Shown in pieces: positions 52,119 through 59,841 of a DNA stretch of 64,000 nucleotides. The stretch covers positions 307,015 to 371,014 of the forward strand of contig NZ_JARPUQ010000003.1 of NCBI RefSeq assembly GCF_029537735.1, read 5' to 3'. The notes beneath the pieces were generated by a model. It had not been told where the DNA came from. It worked only from the letters and a program-made list of their open reading frames with translations, and made no database searches. Numbering within the stretch: position 1 is the first letter of the stretch; every line of letters starts with the position of its first letter. The position numbers and the translations under genes are program-made. Source of the stretch: Robiginitalea aestuariiviva (GTDB lineage Bacteria > Bacteroidota > Bacteroidia > Flavobacteriales > Flavobacteriaceae).

Positions 52119-53836
52119 GCCTCCAGGTTGAGTTCGGCCAGCACCCGGTCAATCTTGGCTTCCAGGGCCGTCTTGGCCTGCTCGTACCCATCCGGGGTAT
52201 CCAGGGGCCCGTTTACGCTCACGTAGAACTTGATCTTGGGTTCGGTACCGCTGGGGCGGGCCGCCAGGCGGGTGCCGTCTGCGGTGGTGTAGATCAGCAC
52301 GTTGCTGCGCGGCAGGTCAATAGGGGCGGTTTCGCCCGAACGCGGGTCCCGGGAAACGGCCGTATTGTAGTCGTCTATGCGAACCACCTCGGAACCGTCC
52401 AGGGTCTTCAGCGGGTTTTCCCGGAAATCCTTCATCATCTGGGCAATTTCCGCAGCCCCGTCCATGCCTTTCTTGGTCAGGGACACCAGGCGTTCGCGAT
52501 AGCAGCCAAAGTCCGCATAGCACTGCAGGAGTTCCTGGTAGAAACTGCTGCCGTCCGCCTTGGCCTGGGCCGCGATCTCGCAGGCCAGCAGGGTAGAGGT
52601 TACCGCGTCCTTGTCGCGTACAAAATCGCCGACCATAAAGCCGAAGCTTTCCTCCCCGCCGCCTATAAAATGCTGGTCCGGGTAGTCCACGATCATCTTG
52701 GCAATCCATTTGAAGCCGGTCAGGGACGTTTTGCATTCCACCCCATAGGCCTTGGCCATGGCCGGCATCATGGGGGTGGAAACAATGGTGGACGCCACAT
52801 ATTCATTCCCCTTAAGCCCGGCAGCCTTTTGTTTGTCCAGCAAGAAGCGGGTCATCAGCACCATGGTCTGGTTCCCGTTCAGCAGTTCCAGGCGGCCTTC
52901 CGCATTGCGTACGGCAATCCCCAGGCGGTCGCTGTCCGGGTCCGTGCCCACCACCATGTCTGCCCCCAGGGCTTCCCCTTTTTCCAGTGCCATAGCCAGG
53001 GCTTCCGGTTCTTCGGGGTTGGGGGATTTCACGGTAGGGAAGCTACCGTCCGGTTTGGCCTGCTCCTCAATGACGGTCACATTGGGGTAGCCAGCGCGCT
53101 TTAACACTTCTGGAATGGCCGTAATGGAGGTGCCGTGCAGGGAGGTAAACACAATGGAAAACTGATCCCGGCCTGCTGCCCCGATGCTGCCGTTGGCTAC
53201 CGAAGCTTCAATGAAGGCCTCATCCACCTCTTTGTCGATCAGGGTGATGAGGTCCGGATTGGCCTCAAAGCGGACATCGCTGAAGTCCAGGCGGTTGATT
53301 TCTGCAATGATTTCCCCGTCCTGGGGCGGCACAATCTGCCCGCCATCGGTCCAGTACACTTTGTACCCATTATATTCCGGGGGGTTGTGGGAAGCGGTAA
53401 GCACCACGCCGGCATGGCAGCCCAGGTAGCGCACCGCAAAGGAGAGTTCCGGGGTAGTCCGCAGCTCCGAAAAGAGGTAGACCTGTATGCCATTGGCGGA
53501 AAAGACCTCGGCCACCGTGCGGGCCAGGGACTGGCTGTTGTGGCGGCAGTCGTAGGCAATCACCACTTTGAGCCCGTCCTTCCCATAGGTTTTCTGCAGG
53601 TATTGGCTCAGGCCCTGGGTGCTTTTGCCCAGGGTGTATTGGTTGATGCGGTTGGTGCCGGTGCCCATCACACCCCGCATGCCCCCGGTACCGAATTCGA
53701 GGTCTTTGTAGAAGCGGTCCTTGAGGTCTTCCGGGTTATGGTCGATCAGGTCCTGGATTTCCTTTTTCACGGCCGGGTCAAAGAAGTCGCTCAGCCAGGT
53801 GCGTGCCGTTTCCAGAATAGCCTTGTCAGATTGCAT
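52115..53836 (-). CDS. Phospho-sugar mutase (phosphoglucomutase/phosphomannomutase)
   Basis: A 573-residue alpha-D-phosphohexomutase. The phosphoserine loop is TASHNP (about 148), the Mg site GTDPDSDR (about 296), the sugar loop GGEESFGF (about 394) and the phosphate loop RPSGTEPK (about 530). It interconverts 1- and 6-phosphates of glucose or mannose, supplying sugar nucleotides; which sugar is not certain, though the length and motifs fit the phosphoglucomutase-2/PMM group. It is coupled to the ABC exporter by a 4-base overlap. Confidence 0.88.
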   Translation of the reverse strand: MQSDKAILETARTWLSDFFDPAVKKEIQDLIDHNPEDLKDRFYKDLEFGTGGMRGVMGTGTNRINQYTLGKSTQGLSQYLQKTYGKDGLKVVIAYDCRHNSQSLARTVAEVFSANGIQVYLFSELRTTPELSFAVRYLGCHAGVVLTASHNPPEYNGYKVYWTDGGQIVPPQDGEIIAEINRLDFSDVRFEANPDLITLIDKEVDEAFIEASVANGSIGAAGRDQFSIVFTSLHGTSITAIPEVLKRAGYPNVTVIEEQAKPDGSFPTVKSPNPEEPEALAMALEKGEALGADMVVGTDPDSDRLGIAVRNAEGRLELLNGNQTMVLMTRFLLDKQKAAGLKGNEYVASTIVSTPMMPAMAKAYGVECKTSLTGFKWIAKMIVDYPDQHFIGGGEESFGFMVGDFVRDKDAVTSTLLACEIAAQAKADGSSFYQELLQCYADFGCYRERLVSLTKKGMDGAAEIAQMMKDFRENPLKTLDGSEVVRIDDYNTAVSRDPRSGETAPIDLPRSNVLIYTTADGTRLAARPSGTEPKIKFYVSVNGPLDTPDGYEQAKTALEAKIDRVLAELNLEA

Positions 53837-53853
53837 GGGTATTGGGTTTTTGG

Positions 53854-53861
53854 CAAAAGTA
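53854..53861 (-). promoter_or_regulatory. -7 promoter box (TACTTTTG) for the phospho-sugar mutase
   Basis: A consensus TAnnTTTG match on the minus strand, 17 bases before the ATG at 53836. Confidence 0.6.
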
Positions 53862-53889
53862 CATTACCCGTTTTAAATAGGACCGGGCA

Positions 53890-53921
53890 GGGGATAAAAA
53901 TCCCGGATGTGGGGGTGGGGG
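53890..53921 (-). repeat. Intergenic hairpin plus G-run element, copy 2
   Basis: GGGGATAAAAATCCC (53890-53904) is a hairpin with an A-rich loop, followed by GGGGGTGGGGG (53911-53921). It closely resembles the element at 7834-7860, where the G/C run is inverted. It lies immediately after the GT2 stop on the minus strand. Confidence 0.4.
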
Positions 53922-54884
53922 TCAGGCCTTGCCGGTCGAAAGGTTTACCTGGTCGTAAATGGTATAGCGGTCCCCGCTCTTGCGGCTGCGCAGGATCATT
54001 TCCCCCAGGAACCCCGCCATAAAGAACTGAATCCCCATGAGCATGGCCGTCAGGGCGATAAAGAACTGCGGCCGGTCCGTAAGCAGGCGGCCGGTGGGGT
54101 TGATAAAGAGCTTGTCGATGCCCAGGTAAAGGGCAAAGCCGAAGCCGATAATAAACATGAGCACGCCCAGGGCCCCAAAGAGGTGCATGGGGCGCTTTCC
54201 GAACTTGGAGACAAACCAGATGGTGATCAGGTCCAGAAAGCCATTGATAAAACGTTCCGGCCCGAATTTGGTGCGGCCGTACTTGCGGGCCTGGTGTTGT
54301 ACCACCTGTTCCCCGATCCGGGAAAACCCCGCATTCTTGGCCAGCACCGGAATATAGCGATGCATCTCCCCCGAAACTTCAATCTGCTCGATCACCTCGC
54401 GCCGGAACGCTTTCAGGCCGCAGTTGAAATCGTGCAGCCGGACCCCGGAGGTTTTTCGCGCAGCCCAGTTGAAGAGTTTGGAGGGCAGGTTTTTCATCAG
54501 CACGGAATCGTACCGCTTCTTTTTCCAGCCCGAAACCATCTGATAGCCTTCAGCCTCAATCTTCCGGACCATTTCCGGGATTTCTTCCGGATTGTCCTGC
54601 AGGTCGGCATCCATGGTGATGACAATGTCCCCTTGGGCCTGCCGGAAACCGGCGTGCAGGGCCTGGGATTTGCCGAAATTTTTCAGGAAGCGGATGCCGC
54701 GCACCTGGGGGTTTTCGGCCGCCAGATCGCATACCACCTCCCAGCTGCCGTCCGAGCTGCCGTCGTCAATAAAAAGGATCTCGTACAAAAAACGATTGGA
54801 TTGCATAACCGATACAATCCAATCGTGGAGTTCTTTCAGGGATTCCTCTTCGTTCAGTAAAGGAATGACAATGGAAAGGTGCAT
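53922..54884 (-). CDS. GT2 family glycosyltransferase (DPM/GtrB-like) with two membrane helices
   Basis: A 320-residue enzyme. The GT-A domain has SIVIPLLNEEESL at the start, FIDDGSSDGSW, and the DxD-type motif ITMDADLQDNPEEIP (about 92-106). Two C-terminal helices (about 235-255 and 270-290) anchor it. Such enzymes transfer a sugar from a nucleotide sugar to undecaprenyl phosphate for surface glycan modification. The sugar is unknown. It follows the DUF4199 gene on the same strand with its own promoter box in the 53-base gap. Confidence 0.87.
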   Translation of the reverse strand: MHLSIVIPLLNEEESLKELHDWIVSVMQSNRFLYEILFIDDGSSDGSWEVVCDLAAENPQVRGIRFLKNFGKSQALHAGFRQAQGDIVITMDADLQDNPEEIPEMVRKIEAEGYQMVSGWKKKRYDSVLMKNLPSKLFNWAARKTSGVRLHDFNCGLKAFRREVIEQIEVSGEMHRYIPVLAKNAGFSRIGEQVVQHQARKYGRTKFGPERFINGFLDLITIWFVSKFGKRPMHLFGALGVLMFIIGFGFALYLGIDKLFINPTGRLLTDRPQFFIALTAMLMGIQFFMAGFLGEMILRSRKSGDRYTIYDQVNLSTGKA

Positions 54885-54904
54885 ACCTCACTTCAGGTTT
54901 GGAC

Positions 54905-54912
54905 CAAAGGTA
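54905..54912 (-). promoter_or_regulatory. -7 promoter box (TACCTTTG) for the GT2 gene
   Basis: An exact consensus on the minus strand, 20 bases before the ATG at 54884, with TTGG about 21 bases upstream as a possible -33. Confidence 0.65.
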
Positions 54913-54937
54913 ACGAATAACCCGGGGATTCTCCCAA

Positions 54938-55450
54938 TCAGGCTTTACGCAGCACCAGGGCAGGTACCAGGGAGGCCAGGAACCCGATGATTACACTGAA
55001 AATGATCCCCAGCGGGATCTGGATATACGGGGCGGACATTTTTTTGGAAATGGCCAGTTGGGCGTCTATCTGCTCCTGGGTGAGGTTGTATTGCTCCCGC
55101 ATTTGCTCTGCGGCAAAGGCCATAGCTTTATCCGTGGTATCCGGATCGATCACATGGGTCAGGATGTAATTAAAAGCAATGGTAATCAGGGCGGAGATCA
55201 AAGACATGCCCACCCCAATTTTCAGGGCCTGGCCAAAGGTCATTTTACCCCCGTTCGCCTTACGGAACTGCAGCATAGCCACAATGGCCACCCCCAGGGT
55301 AAGCACAAAGGCGATAACCAGGTTGGAAAAACCTTGCTGGTAGTGCAGGTCCTGCAGGTAGAGCATAAAGGCCAGGACAACGCCCAGGGCGCCCAGCAGG
55401 ATGCCGTAATTCAGTGCAAATTTGTTGGTGGTAGGTTGGTTAGCTTCCAT
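54938..55450 (-). CDS. DUF4199 domain membrane protein
   Basis: A 170-residue protein with four membrane helices, the pattern of DUF4199: an N-terminal FALNYGILLGALGVVLAF helix, MTFGQALKIGVGMSLISALI in the middle, and a C-terminal IIGFLASLVPALVLRK. Family function is unknown. It begins about 170 bases from the divergent rpmE2 gene. Confidence 0.8.
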   Translation of the reverse strand: MEANQPTTNKFALNYGILLGALGVVLAFMLYLQDLHYQQGFSNLVIAFVLTLGVAIVAMLQFRKANGGKMTFGQALKIGVGMSLISALITIAFNYILTHVIDPDTTDKAMAFAAEQMREQYNLTQEQIDAQLAISKKMSAPYIQIPLGIIFSVIIGFLASLVPALVLRKA

Positions 55451-55574
55451 AATATACAGATGTTTTGAATTCCTTCGTTATAAGTAGGCCACAGCCCCAA
55501 TTTGTTACAGGAAAGTTAAAAAAAAGACAGCTATTTTTGACGGATTTCCTTCGTGGATTTAAAAATAAATTGTT

Positions 55575-55582
55575 TACATTTG
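55575..55582 (+). promoter_or_regulatory. -7 promoter box (TACATTTG) for rpmE2
   Basis: A consensus TAnnTTTG match 37 bases before the rpmE2 ATG, in an AT-rich gap. The -33 element is not clear. Confidence 0.6.
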
Positions 55583-55619
55583 CAGCCTGAAAAATTCAGG
55601 AAACTAATTGCTGTTTATC

Positions 55620-55874
55620 ATGCAGAAAGAGATTCATCCCGACAATTACCGACTGGTGGCCTTCAAAGACATGTCTAACGACGATGTATTTATCACCAAG
55701 TCTACCGCCGAAACCAAGGAAACCCTGGAAGTGGACGGGGTAGAATATCCGTTGGTGAAACTCGAGATCTCCCGCACTTCCCACCCGTTTTACACCGGGA
55801 AAGCCAAATTGGTGGATACTGCCGGGCGTATTGACAAGTTCAAGAACAAATACAAGAAGTTCGAAAAGAAATAA
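55620..55874 (+). CDS. rpmE2: 50S ribosomal protein L31, type B (zinc-free)
   Basis: An 84-residue basic protein. [17 protein letters not shown] and [20 protein letters not shown] are hallmark L31 blocks. It has no cysteine, so it is the type B form, which lacks the CxxC zinc site and in many bacteria replaces the zinc form under zinc limitation; here it may be the only form. The ATG at 55620 is chosen from the alignment. It has its own promoter and a strong terminator, so it is likely a single-gene transcript. Confidence 0.95.
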   Translation: MQKEIHPDNYRLVAFKDMSNDDVFITKSTAETKETLEVDGVEYPLVKLEISRTSHPFYTGKAKLVDTAGRIDKFKNKYKKFEKK

Positions 55875-55899
55875 TTTCGGACCGCTTGCCAAGATAAGG

Positions 55900-55931
55900 A
55901 GCAATGCCCGCCGGCATTGCTTTTTTTTTTG
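55900..55931 (+). terminator. Rho-independent terminator after rpmE2
   Basis: AGCAATGCC (55900-55908) and GGCATTGCT (55913-55921) form a 9-bp perfect stem with loop CGCC, followed by a run of ten T. Confidence 0.92.
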
Positions 55932-55994
55932 GTGATTTTCGACCAGCAGCCGGGAAAGGCGGCGGATCGCATCCCCCTGCTGCCCCCCTTTTCT

Positions 55995-56002
55995 TACCTT
56001 TG
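55995..56002 (+). promoter_or_regulatory. -7 promoter box (TACCTTTG) for the GlmU-like gene
   Basis: An exact consensus 17 bases before the ATG at 56020. It lies upstream of that ATG and so rules out earlier starts. Confidence 0.65.
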
Positions 56003-56019
56003 TGCCAAAGGTCATTGCT

Positions 56020-57195
56020 ATGCATTACATCCTTTTTGACGGCAGCTACCGTACCTCCCTGCTGCCCTTTACCTTTACCCGGCCCGTGGCTGCAATCCGT
56101 ATGGGGATTCTCACCCTGGCCGAAAAGTGGGAACACCGCCTGCAGGCCCCGGTAAGCCACATGACCGAGGCCTACCTCTCCGGGAAATTTCCCATGGATA
56201 GCGGGGCGGATAACCTGATGCTCTGCGGGAGCCTGCTCCCGGACGACGCTCTGGTTAAGGCCGTACAGGCCCTGCCTTCCGGCAAAGCCCTCTGGGCCGG
56301 GGAGGAATTACTGGCCTACCGTTGCCCCGAACCGATTTCCCCTGCCAGAGCCGGGGATCTGGAAGCCGTTTCATATACCGGCCCGGTACAACTGCTGCGG
56401 AACACCTGGGAAATTTTTTCAGAAAACGGCCCCGCCCTGGAAGCGGATTTTGAGCTGTTGACCAGCGGGCGGAAATCCCAGCCCATTCCGGAATCCAACC
56501 GGGTCATTCGCCCGGACCGTATCTTCCTGGAGCCCGGCGCCCAGGTGGAATACAGCATCCTCAATGCCACGGAAGGGCCCATATACCTCGGTAAGGACTC
56601 CCTGGTGATGGAGGGAAACATGATTCGCGGCGGCTTTGCCCTTTGCGAGAAAGGGGTGGTGAAAATGGGCGCCAAAATTTATGGCCCCACCACCGTGGGC
56701 CCGCATGGCAAGGTTTGCGGGGAGATCAGTAATTCGGTGATTTTCGGATACTCCAGCAAAGGCCACGACGGCTACCTGGGCAACTCCGTTTTAGGGGAGT
56801 GGTGCAACATAGGGGCGGATTCCAACAATTCCAACCTGAAGAACAATTACGCCAAAGTACGGCTGTGGAACTACCAGAGCGGCCGTTTTGAAAATACCGG
56901 CCTGCAATTCTGTGGCCTGATGATGGGTGACCACAGTAAGACCGCCATCAATACCATGTTCAATACGGGAACGGTGATCGGGGTGAACTGCAACATCTAT
57001 ACTCCGGGCTTCCCCAGGAATTTTGTGCCCAGTTTTAGCTGGGGCGGGGCCAAAGGCTTTACCGAGTACCTGCCCGTACGCGCCTTTGAGGCTGCCAAAG
57101 TGATGATGGCCCGGCGCGATGTGGCCTTTACGGAAGAAGATGCCCGCATTCTGGAGCAGGTGTTTGCAGACACCGCCCACTGGCGGAAGTACTAA
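56020..57195 (+). CDS. GlmU-like sugar nucleotidyltransferase/acyltransferase
   Basis: A 391-residue protein of the Bacteroidota GlmU-like group. A degenerate nucleotidyltransferase-type N-terminus (HYILFDGSYRTSLLPFTFTRPVAAIRMG, split as HYILFDGSYR and TSLLPFTFTRPVAAIRMG) precedes a left-handed beta-helix (about 185-370) with repeats such as GPIYLGKDSLVMEGNMIRG and CGEISNSVIFGYSSKGHDGY. It may make UDP-GlcNAc from GlcN-1-P in place of classical GlmU, but activity is inferred from the family. It is followed by mtaB with its own promoter. Confidence 0.78.
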   Translation: MHYILFDGSYRTSLLPFTFTRPVAAIRMGILTLAEKWEHRLQAPVSHMTEAYLSGKFPMDSGADNLMLCGSLLPDDALVKAVQALPSGKALWAGEELLAYRCPEPISPARAGDLEAVSYTGPVQLLRNTWEIFSENGPALEADFELLTSGRKSQPIPESNRVIRPDRIFLEPGAQVEYSILNATEGPIYLGKDSLVMEGNMIRGGFALCEKGVVKMGAKIYGPTTVGPHGKVCGEISNSVIFGYSSKGHDGYLGNSVLGEWCNIGADSNNSNLKNNYAKVRLWNYQSGRFENTGLQFCGLMMGDHSKTAINTMFNTGTVIGVNCNIYTPGFPRNFVPSFSWGGAKGFTEYLPVRAFEAAKVMMARRDVAFTEEDARILEQVFADTAHWRKY

Positions 57196-57209
57196 AGGCT
57201 TCAGCCCCC

Positions 57210-57220
57210 GGGTTTTACCC
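57210..57220 (+). repeat. GGGTTTTACCC dyad upstream of mtaB
   Basis: The reverse complement of the 11-mer found twice upstream of the VIT gene (86-119). It ends 15 bases upstream of the mtaB -7 box, where a -33 or operator would sit. Confidence 0.4.
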
Positions 57221-57235
57221 CTCGTGGCTTTTGCG

Positions 57236-57243
57236 TACCTTTG
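57236..57243 (+). promoter_or_regulatory. -7 promoter box (TACCTTTG) for mtaB
   Basis: An exact consensus 31 bases before the ATG at 57275. Confidence 0.65.
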
Positions 57244-57274
57244 CGGCCCTGCGCCTAAAAAAATAAGCGAATCC

Positions 57275-58603
57275 ATGCCGAAAACAGTGGCCTTTCATAC
57301 CCTGGGATGCAAACTGAATTTTTCAGAAACGTCGACTATTGCACGGGATCTGGAAGCCGAGGGCTTCGAGAAAGTGGGTTTTGACCAGCCTGCAGACCTC
57401 TACGTGATCAATACTTGTTCGGTAACGGACAATGCGGACAAGCGCTGCCGCCAGGCAGTGCGCCAGGCCCTGCGCGCCAATCCGGAGGGGTTTGTGGCCC
57501 TGGTGGGGTGTTATGCCCAGCTGCAGCCGGAGGAGATTGCCGCCATCCCGGGGGTAGACCTGGTGCTGGGGGCTACGGAAAAATTCAAATTGGCAGACTA
57601 CCTGGGCTCCCTGGAAAAACAAACCCATGGCCAGGTGCATTCCTGCGAGATCCGGGACGCGGATTTTTATGTGGGCAGCTACGCGATCGGGGACCGTACC
57701 CGGGCCTTTCTCAAGGTGCAGGACGGGTGTGACTACAAATGTACCTACTGCACCATCCCCCTGGCAAGGGGGATCTCCCGCAGTGCTACCCTGGCGCAGG
57801 TGCTGGAGCAAGCCCGGGAAATCTCGGCCCAGGGCATACGCGAAATCGTCTTGACCGGGGTGAATATCGGCGATTATGGCAAGGGGGAATTCGGCAATAA
57901 GAAACACGAGCACACCTTCCTGGAACTGGTTCGTGAACTGGACCGCGTGCCGGGCATACACCGGTTGCGGATATCTTCCATTGAACCCAACCTGCTACGG
58001 AACGAAACCATCGATTTTGTGGCGTCCAGCAAGCATTTTGTACCCCATTTCCACATTCCCCTTCAGAGCGGCAGTAACGACATCCTGAAACTTATGCGCC
58101 GGCGCTACCTCCGGGAATTATACCAGGAGCGCGTATCGCGTATCCGGCAGGTGATGCCGGATGCCTGTATTGGAGTGGACGTGATTGTGGGTTTCCCGGG
58201 CGAGACCGAGGCGCATTTTATGGAAACCTACGAATTCCTTCACGCCCTGGACATCTCCTACCTGCACGTGTTCACCTATTCCGAACGCCCAAATACCCCG
58301 GCAGCCGAAATGGACGGGGTGGTAGAGCCGGCCGAACGCCGCCGCCGCAGCAAGATGCTCCGGAGCCTGTCGGAGAAAAAGCGGCGGCAATTTTACCAGT
58401 CCCAGTTGGGGACCGAGCGGACCATCCTGCTGGAGGGCGAAAACCGCGAGGGGTATATCCATGGATTTACCGAGAATTACGTGAAGGTGAAAGCCCCTTG
58501 GGATCCTGCCCTGGTGAATACCCTGCACCGGGTGCGCCTTACGGAAATCGATACCGATGGGATGGTGCGCTATGAGCCGATCCCGGCAGGGGTTCCGGCA
58601 TAA
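57275..58603 (+). CDS. mtaB: tRNA t6A37 methylthiotransferase MtaB
   Basis: A 442-residue radical-SAM enzyme that adds a methylthio group to t6A at position 37 of tRNA. The N-terminal cluster cysteines are in TLGCKLNFSE (Cys 12), NTCSVTD and LVGCYAQ. The radical-SAM motif is GCDYKCTYCTIP (Cys 152, 156, 159). A TRAM-like RNA-binding domain ends the protein (about 375-440). ATG 57275 follows the promoter box; the open frame upstream overlaps the previous gene. Confidence 0.93.
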   Translation: MPKTVAFHTLGCKLNFSETSTIARDLEAEGFEKVGFDQPADLYVINTCSVTDNADKRCRQAVRQALRANPEGFVALVGCYAQLQPEEIAAIPGVDLVLGATEKFKLADYLGSLEKQTHGQVHSCEIRDADFYVGSYAIGDRTRAFLKVQDGCDYKCTYCTIPLARGISRSATLAQVLEQAREISAQGIREIVLTGVNIGDYGKGEFGNKKHEHTFLELVRELDRVPGIHRLRISSIEPNLLRNETIDFVASSKHFVPHFHIPLQSGSNDILKLMRRRYLRELYQERVSRIRQVMPDACIGVDVIVGFPGETEAHFMETYEFLHALDISYLHVFTYSERPNTPAAEMDGVVEPAERRRRSKMLRSLSEKKRRQFYQSQLGTERTILLEGENREGYIHGFTENYVKVKAPWDPALVNTLHRVRLTEIDTDGMVRYEPIPAGVPA

Positions 58604-58625
58604 AAAAACCCGGCGCCTGGCCGGG
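58602..58625 (-). terminator. Terminator of the GNAT-like gene
   Basis: On the minus strand CCCGGC-CAGGC-GCCGGG forms a 6-bp stem followed by TTTTTTT (58602-58608). It begins 41 bases after the GNAT-like stop and overlaps the last bases of mtaB. On the plus strand no T-tract follows. Confidence 0.75.
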
Positions 58626-58666
58626 ATGGTCTTCCGCGTTATGCGGTGAGGATTAAAAACTTTCGA

Positions 58667-58960
58667 TCAGATCCGGATGCCTACGGGCAGCATCTCCTTG
58701 TACTGACGGTTTTTCCGGAGGAATCCGGCAATCTGCGGGCTGGTGGGCACCACCCTTAGGTTTTGTTCCTGGATCAGGTGCAACACCCCTTTGATGAAAT
58801 CTTCTTTGAACCCATCCTGTGTAATTTCTTCCGGGATTACGAGTTTGGTTAAAAATACCTTGCGTTCCTGGGAGGAATATTCGATTTTGGCGAGATGCCC
58901 GTTTACGCGTGTTTCGAATTGACGCAGGAAACTGTTGTCCTTAATTGCCAGTTGGTTCAT
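58667..58960 (-). CDS. Small GNAT-like (YjdJ-type) protein
   Basis: A 97-residue protein. The order of elements (RVNGHLAKIEYSSQERKVFLTKLVIPEEITQDG, split as RVNGHLAKIEY and VFLTKLVIPEE; then FIKGVLHLIQEQNLRVVPTSP and FLRKNRQYKEML) fits the short GNAT-type acetyltransferase fold of the YjdJ/GNAT_C group. Substrate unknown. The ATG at 58960 is taken from that alignment. Confidence 0.65.
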   Translation of the reverse strand: MNQLAIKDNSFLRQFETRVNGHLAKIEYSSQERKVFLTKLVIPEEITQDGFKEDFIKGVLHLIQEQNLRVVPTSPQIAGFLRKNRQYKEMLPVGIRI

Positions 58961-59120
58961 ATGGTTTGCTTTACATTTGATATCGGAAAAAAAATTACGC
59001 ACCCCGAAAGGCCGTAATTCGTCATGTGTTCGGGCTGGTCATTAGCACATAATCTGCCCGATTGCCGTCAAGCATCAAAGTTAGCAAAAAAAATGCTAAA
59101 ATCCTAAGTTATAGCGCGTT

Positions 59121-59831
59121 TTGAAAGCCCAGAATCCCGAACCCATCCCCGTATACTTCATGCCCGGAATGGCCGCCAGCCCGGAGATCTTCGAACACCT
59201 GAAACTCCCGGGGCAGGCCTTCCATGTGGAATATCTGGAATGGTTTGTACCCCGGCCCGGCATGTCTCTGCAGGAATATGCCAGGGAAATGGCGGCCGGG
59301 ATACGGCACAAGCACCCGGTGCTGGTCGGGGTTTCCTTTGGCGGCTTTTTAGTGCAGGAAATGGCAGCCTGGGTACAGGCGCGGAAGGTCATCATCATTT
59401 CCAGCATTAAATGCAAGGCGGAAATGCCCCGGCGGTTGCTGCTGGCCCGATACACGAAACTCCATAAGTTACTGCCCACCAGCCTGGTGGAGAATGTGGA
59501 AGTGCTGGCCCGGTACGCTTTTGGCGACCCGGTAACCCGGCGGCTGGAACTCTACGACCGCTACCTCTCCATGCGCGACAAGACCTACCTGGACTGGGCC
59601 CTGGAGCAGATTGTAAACTGGAAAAGGGACAGCCCGTTGCCCGGGCTGGTCCACATCCACGGGGAACAGGATGCGGTCTTTCCCATTGGGCATATCGGTC
59701 CCTGTATCCGGGTTCCCGGCGGCACCCACACCATGATCATCCACCGCTTCCGCTGGTTTAACCAACACCTGCCCGCAATAATTTTAGAAGATCAAGGTTC
59801 TAATTTTATACCTTTGAAATCAAACCCTTAA
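59121..59831 (+). CDS. Alpha/beta hydrolase (TTG start)
   Basis: A 236-residue cytosolic alpha/beta hydrolase. The first strand and oxyanion turn are IPVYFMPGMAAS, the nucleophile elbow GVSFGG (Ser about 72), and the late Asp/His sites are HIHGEQDAVFP and GTHTMI. The in-frame stop at 59112-59114 leaves TTG 59121 as the only usable start before the first strand; the first ATG (59160) would delete that strand. Substrate unknown. A 6-bp inverted repeat (TTAGCA/TGCTAA) lies just upstream. Confidence 0.75.
   Translation: MKAQNPEPIPVYFMPGMAASPEIFEHLKLPGQAFHVEYLEWFVPRPGMSLQEYAREMAAGIRHKHPVLVGVSFGGFLVQEMAAWVQARKVIIISSIKCKAEMPRRLLLARYTKLHKLLPTSLVENVEVLARYAFGDPVTRRLELYDRYLSMRDKTYLDWALEQIVNWKRDSPLPGLVHIHGEQDAVFPIGHIGPCIRVPGGTHTMIIHRFRWFNQHLPAIILEDQGSNFIPLKSNP
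59809..59816 (+). promoter_or_regulatory. -7 promoter box (TACCTTTG) for the lytic transglycosylase
   Basis: An exact consensus box inside the last codons of the alpha/beta hydrolase, 25 bases before the ATG at 59842. Confidence 0.6.
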
Positions 59832-59841
59832 ACCCTCCGAC

